Notes under the pieces: model-generated
What the model saw: the letters and a program-made list of their open reading frames with translations, nothing else
Told to the model about the DNA's origin: nothing
Databases searched by the model: none
Program-made: the position numbers and the translations under genes
From: a bacterium
GTDB taxonomy: Bacteria > RBG-13-66-14 > B26-G2 > WVWN01
Reading direction: 5' to 3'
Length of the DNA stretch: 34,702 bases
Assembly (NCBI GenBank): GCA_035529855.1
Contig: DATKVX010000046.1
Span: 1-34,702 of the forward strand
Shown here: one piece after another, positions 32,002 to 34,702 of the stretch
Position numbering within the stretch: the stretch's first letter is position 1
Layout of the letters: each line of letters begins with the position of its first letter

Positions 32002-32865
32002 TTAACGTAAGGCCGCGGCCTTATCCGGTTGGCCGTTCAGCTCGTACGCCGCGGCCAGGTTCGCGCGGGCGATGTCCTTGGCGGCGGCCGGGTCCATAGG
32101 CCCTTTGGGCTGGAGCGTTAGCGCTTTCTCTAGGACCTCGACGGCGCGGCGGGGTCGCCGGGCGCGGATGCAGGCGAGGCCGAGATTATTGTGGACCCAG
32201 AAGTCGTCCGGCACAAGGACGACGGCGCGCTCGTACGCCGTCGCGGCCTCGGCGTGGCGGCCCAGCTCCTGGAGCGCAAGGCCGAAGTCGAACCAGTACG
32301 GGCCGGTTTGCGGCGAGCGCTCCGTCGCCGCTTTATAGTAGAACAACGCCTCGCCGTAATCTTTGGCCGCGGCCAGCTCTTTCCCCCGTTCGAAGTAGTT
32401 GCTCGCCTTCCACCCGGGGACGTCGGCCACGGCGGTGACGTTGATGGTCGTGAGAGGCGCGTCCGCGGCGGCTTCGGCCGTGCCCGCCGGCGCCGGCGAT
32501 TCCTCGGCGCCCACGTCCAGGTACGAGCCGAAGGCCCAACCGCGTTTCTTGTCGACCGTTTCGACGTCGTACCAGTACGCGGCCTTGCCGTCGATGGTCT
32601 CGGCGGCGTCGCTCTTGCCGTGGACGATGACTTTCTCCCCCTGGCTCAAGCGGCCTACGACGGCGCCTTTCAGGCCGGGTTTATCGCGCAAGTTCAACGG
32701 CCCGGCGGTCACGCGAGCCGTCTCGGGCGTGGGTGCGGCCTTTTCGCCCGCCTTTTCCGCCGAAGGCGCCGGCGGGACCGCTTCGCCCGCTTTCCCCTTT
32801 TTGCCGCAACCGGCGACGGCCGCGACTACCAGCAGTGCGCACAGTATAACGATATGCTTTTTCAT
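32002..32865 (-). CDS. Lipoprotein with SH3b-like domain and TPR repeats
   Basis: ATG at 32865 starts MKKHIVILCALLVVAAVAGC, a lipoprotein signal with lipobox VAGC. The 287-residue product has an Ala/Pro-rich linker, an SH3b-like domain (LNLRDKPGLKGAVVGRLSQG to RGWAFGSYLDV, about 55-115) and three or more TPR helices (ASNYFERGKELAAAKDYGEA, YWFDFGLALQELGRHAEAAT, FWVHNNLGLACIRARRPRRA). Bacterial SH3 domains often bind peptidoglycan peptides, which fits the downstream M23 peptidase. It is likely an envelope adaptor. It ends 57 bp before the M23 start and probably belongs to the same operon. Confidence 0.85.
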   Translation of the reverse strand: MKKHIVILCALLVVAAVAGCGKKGKAGEAVPPAPSAEKAGEKAAPTPETARVTAGPLNLRDKPGLKGAVVGRLSQGEKVIVHGKSDAAETIDGKAAYWYDVETVDKKRGWAFGSYLDVGAEESPAPAGTAEAAADAPLTTINVTAVADVPGWKASNYFERGKELAAAKDYGEALFYYKAATERSPQTGPYWFDFGLALQELGRHAEAATAYERAVVLVPDDFWVHNNLGLACIRARRPRRAVEVLEKALTLQPKGPMDPAAAKDIARANLAAAYELNGQPDKAAALR

Positions 32866-32909
32866 GAAATTACCCCGCGCGTTTGGGTTACGTCCTCCGC
32901 AACGTTCTA

Positions 32910-33320
32910 TCATAAATCTACGTACCTGCTCGTTCGCACGTAATCCTCTTTCAGCAGCGGCGACGATATCAAGAAGTCGGCGGTGGAGCGGTTGCAGGCG
33001 GTCGGTACGTTGTAGAGCACCGAGACGCGCAGGAGCGCCTTTACGTCTACGTCGTGGGGGTGGGGCGTCATCGGGTCCCAGAAGAAGACGAGGACGTCGA
33101 GCTCGTTCTCGGCGATGGCGGCGCCGAGCTGCATGTCGCCGCCCAGCGGGCCGGAGCGGAAGCGGTGGACGTCGAGGCCCGTCTCTTCGGCGATGACGTT
33201 GCCGGTGGTCCCGGTGGCGTAGAGCTCGTGCTCGCGAAGCGTCCCGACGTTGAACTTAACCCACTCCAAGAGGTCCTGCTTGCGGCCGTCGTGCGCGACG
33301 AGCGCGATTTTCTTTTTCAA
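32910..33320 (-). CDS. mgsA: Methylglyoxal synthase
   Basis: The start is TTG at 33320, 5 nt after GGAGG. The 136-residue product matches MgsA along its length: IALVAHDGRKQDLLEW (N-terminal), the phosphate loop ATGTTGNVIAEETGL, SGPLGGDMQLGAAIAE with the catalytic Asp, DVLVFFWDPMTPHPHD, VDVKALLR and the C-terminal NVPTACNRSTADFLISSP. It converts dihydroxyacetone phosphate to methylglyoxal plus phosphate, a glycolytic bypass under phosphate limitation. GGDMQ replaces E. coli GGDQQ, a variation seen in other homologs. It sits 19 bp after the FemAB-like gene and 44 bp before the SH3b lipoprotein. Confidence 0.95.
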   Translation of the reverse strand: MKKKIALVAHDGRKQDLLEWVKFNVGTLREHELYATGTTGNVIAEETGLDVHRFRSGPLGGDMQLGAAIAENELDVLVFFWDPMTPHPHDVDVKALLRVSVLYNVPTACNRSTADFLISSPLLKEDYVRTSRYVDL

Positions 33321-33339
33321 TTCGGCCTCCGTATAAAAA

Positions 33340-34395
33340 TTAGTTGCCCATCGGGTCCCGGAGCGTGCCGCGGGCGCGTACGTTGCGCCACGCGCCCTGT
33401 AACGCGAGCGCCGCGTTCAACAGGCGGTATTTTACGGGTTTAAACGGTAAATCGTACGGCGGCGCGAACTCCACCGTTTCGCCGCCGAAGCCTTTCTTGA
33501 AGGTGTAGACGCCGTGCAGCGGGTTACCCGGCGAGGGGGCGCGGGGGATACCCCAGAAGTCGAAGATTTCGAAGCCGGCGCCTTTGGCCCAGCGGACCGC
33601 CTCCCACACGACCTTGTTCGCGGCCTTGAGCTCGCGGCGCGTCGCCGCCGACGCGGCGTGGGCGTAGTATGCGTACTTGCCGAAGCCGAGGACGAACGCC
33701 GCGGCCAGCGGTTCGCCTTGATGTTCGGCGACCAATACGGCGCTCGTCGGACCGAATAGCTCGAGTACCTTCCGGTAATAGGCCGGGTTGTGGACGAGGA
33801 AGTGCTTGCGTTCGATCGTGGCCTCGAGGAGGCCGTAGAAGACGAGAAGGTCCTCTGTTTTATTGCCGGCCCGCACGACGACGCCCTTGCGGCCGGCGAG
33901 TTTAACGTTGTACCGCGTTCGCCGGTCCATACCGGCCAGGAGGTCGTCCTCGTCGCGGGATAAATCCAGGTAGAGCGTGTGCCGCGGTTGGACGCCGCGG
34001 CTGCGCCGCACGTATCCCAACGCCTCGAGCGCGCTCAGGTCGGCGTCGGGCCGGGCCATCGGTTCTATCTTGAGGACGACGGCGCCCCGTTTTTGGGCCG
34101 GCTCGAGCAGCGCCGCCGTCAGCTCGCGCAGCAAGTCGGCGTCGCCGTAGTCGACGAGGAATCCGCGCGGCGCGTACCACAGCTCGCCGCCCACGACGGG
34201 GACGGGCCGGCTCAATATTTGCGCCCCGGCCCGCGGCCGGCCGTCCTCCGATAAAATATAGCGACGCGGCCGCCAACCGAACGCGCCCTTCAGCTCGCCC
34301 CAGCCGAAGCTGTGGGTTATCGAATACTCCGCCCGGGCGAGGACGAACTCATCCCACCGCGAGGCGTCGTCTATTTCCTCCAGGCGCCGCGCCAC
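33340..34395 (-). CDS. FemAB/FemX-like GNAT peptidyltransferase
   Basis: The start is GTG at 34395; a longer frame to an ATG at 34473 would run through the promoter. TATAAT lies only 7 bp upstream, so the mRNA is probably leaderless. The product has 351 residues in two GNAT folds, as in FemABX and related lipid II:glycine glycyltransferases. Motifs include ITHSFGWGELKGAFGW (about 25-40), LDLSRDEDDLLAGMDRRTRY, a family-typical RYNVKLAGRKGV, and the second-fold YYAHAASAATRRELKAAN and FDFWGIPRA. Such enzymes add amino acids to peptidoglycan or related substrates from aminoacyl-tRNA, although many in Gram-negatives have unknown targets. Confidence 0.85.
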   Translation of the reverse strand: MARRLEEIDDASRWDEFVLARAEYSITHSFGWGELKGAFGWRPRRYILSEDGRPRAGAQILSRPVPVVGGELWYAPRGFLVDYGDADLLRELTAALLEPAQKRGAVVLKIEPMARPDADLSALEALGYVRRSRGVQPRHTLYLDLSRDEDDLLAGMDRRTRYNVKLAGRKGVVVRAGNKTEDLLVFYGLLEATIERKHFLVHNPAYYRKVLELFGPTSAVLVAEHQGEPLAAAFVLGFGKYAYYAHAASAATRRELKAANKVVWEAVRWAKGAGFEIFDFWGIPRAPSPGNPLHGVYTFKKGFGGETVEFAPPYDLPFKPVKYRLLNAALALQGAWRNVRARGTLRDPMGN

Positions 34396-34402
34396 GCGGG
34401 CG

Positions 34403-34431
34403 ATTATAGCAAACCGCAGGCCGTTTTTAAA
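34403..34431 (-). promoter_or_regulatory. Promoter of the FemAB-like operon, predicted leaderless
   Basis: On the minus strand: TTTAAA (34431-34426), a 17-bp spacer, TATAAT (34408-34403), then 7 bp to the GTG at 34395. Confidence 0.7.
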
Positions 34432-34466
34432 CGGCAAACGGTTGCGTATCGATGGCCTTTGTTTCC

Positions 34467-34495
34467 TTGACACCGGCGTAATTCCGTGGTAGCTT
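34467..34495 (+). promoter_or_regulatory. Putative promoter of the beta-helix gene
   Basis: TTGACA at 34467-34472 and a weak TAGCTT at 34490-34495 with a 17-bp spacer. A better-looking TATAGA at 34503 has too long a spacer. Confidence 0.4.
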
Positions 34496-34531
34496 CCTTT
34501 GGTATAGATGCGCTCAAAAGGGGGAAGCGCC

Positions 34532-34702
34532 GTGGGTAGATTAATAATTTTGGCAATAATGGTCGCCGCGCTCGGCTCAGCCGAGGCGGCGACGTACTAC
34601 GTCGACAGCGACGACGGCCACGACGACGCGACGCGCAACGGCGGCCTCCTCGAGCCTTGGCGCACGATTACCTACGCCCTCTCGCGCGTAAGCGGCGAGA
34701 AC
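34532..34702 (+). CDS. Secreted right-handed beta-helix (DUF1565-like) protein, N-terminus only
   Basis: GTG at 34532 follows AAGGGGG by about 7 nt. Fifty-seven codons are visible before the window ends. MGRLIILAIMVAALGSAEAA is a signal peptide. The mature start TYYVDSDDGHDDATRNGG, then LEPWRTITYAL, is the typical opening of DUF1565/pectate-lyase-like parallel beta-helix proteins (Y-V-x-x-x-G-D-D...PW-x-T-I-x-x-A). The rest, including any catalytic site or C-terminal tail, lies outside the window. Confidence 0.8.
   Translation, partial: MGRLIILAIMVAALGSAEAATYYVDSDDGHDDATRNGGLLEPWRTITYALSRVSGEN

Noticed and set aside
1-34702. Defence islands, prophage or integrative elements
   Set aside because: No integrase, transposase, restriction enzyme, phage structural gene, tRNA-associated direct repeat or toxin-antitoxin pair could be recognised on either strand.

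Overview
The window is GC-rich, densely coded DNA from a diderm (two-membrane) bacterium. The evidence is a linked lptF-lptG pair for lipopolysaccharide export, several lipoprotein signal peptides, an outer-surface type C-terminal domain of the FlgD-like/T9SS kind, and many secreted beta-propeller proteins. GTG and TTG starts are frequent. Core genes look bacterial but diverged, and many secreted proteins have no obvious named family. That fits an uncultivated candidate-phylum lineage, perhaps in or near the FCB superphylum; this placement is inference only. I see no tRNA, rRNA, CRISPR array, integrase or transposase.

Layout. 1-3620: six-bladed NHL-propeller genes (one cut by the left edge, one broken by a 4-bp duplication, one 3' remnant) with a divergent TlpA/DipZ-like lipoprotein. 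3709-11088: a tight operon lptF-lptG-pyrK-pyrD-mutM and a large Ig-like lipoprotein. 11259-15262: a low-GC lipoprotein, a double-GNAT protein, and a helical protein coupled to an SPFH/zinc-ribbon protein. 15450-19986: two promoters, two small ORFs and five tandem paralogous secreted proteins. 20169-21887: a DUF2089 regulator with two partners that share its helical module. 21950-26742 (minus strand): a secreted alpha/alpha-barrel-like protein with a T9SS-type tail, a frameshifted repeat protein and an unknown exported protein. 26833-29826: a YqfO-like protein, a flavin reductase, a SAM hydrolase (DUF62), an unknown protein on the other strand and a nitrilase. 34395-29864 (minus): a FemAB-like protein, mgsA, an SH3b/TPR lipoprotein, an M23 peptidase and an isochorismatase-like hydrolase. 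A DUF1565-like beta-helix gene runs off the right edge.

The most interesting signal is a short tail, roughly V-x-P-x-S-hydrophobic-G-K/R-V/I-K-A-L-F/Y-R, that forms the exact C-terminus of eight gene products: three NHL-type and five array members. The two families share little else. A related string, GAVKATF, sits directly before the QNYPNP start of the T9SS-type domain in a ninth protein. I infer a C-terminal sorting or anchoring tag used by a lineage-specific surface propeller repertoire. Expansion (tandem array) and decay (4-bp duplication, orphan 3' end) of that repertoire are both visible here.

A second theme is transcription. Several sigma-70-like promoters with 17-nt spacers place the predicted transcription start within a few bases of the start codon, which predicts leaderless mRNAs alongside normal Shine-Dalgarno genes.
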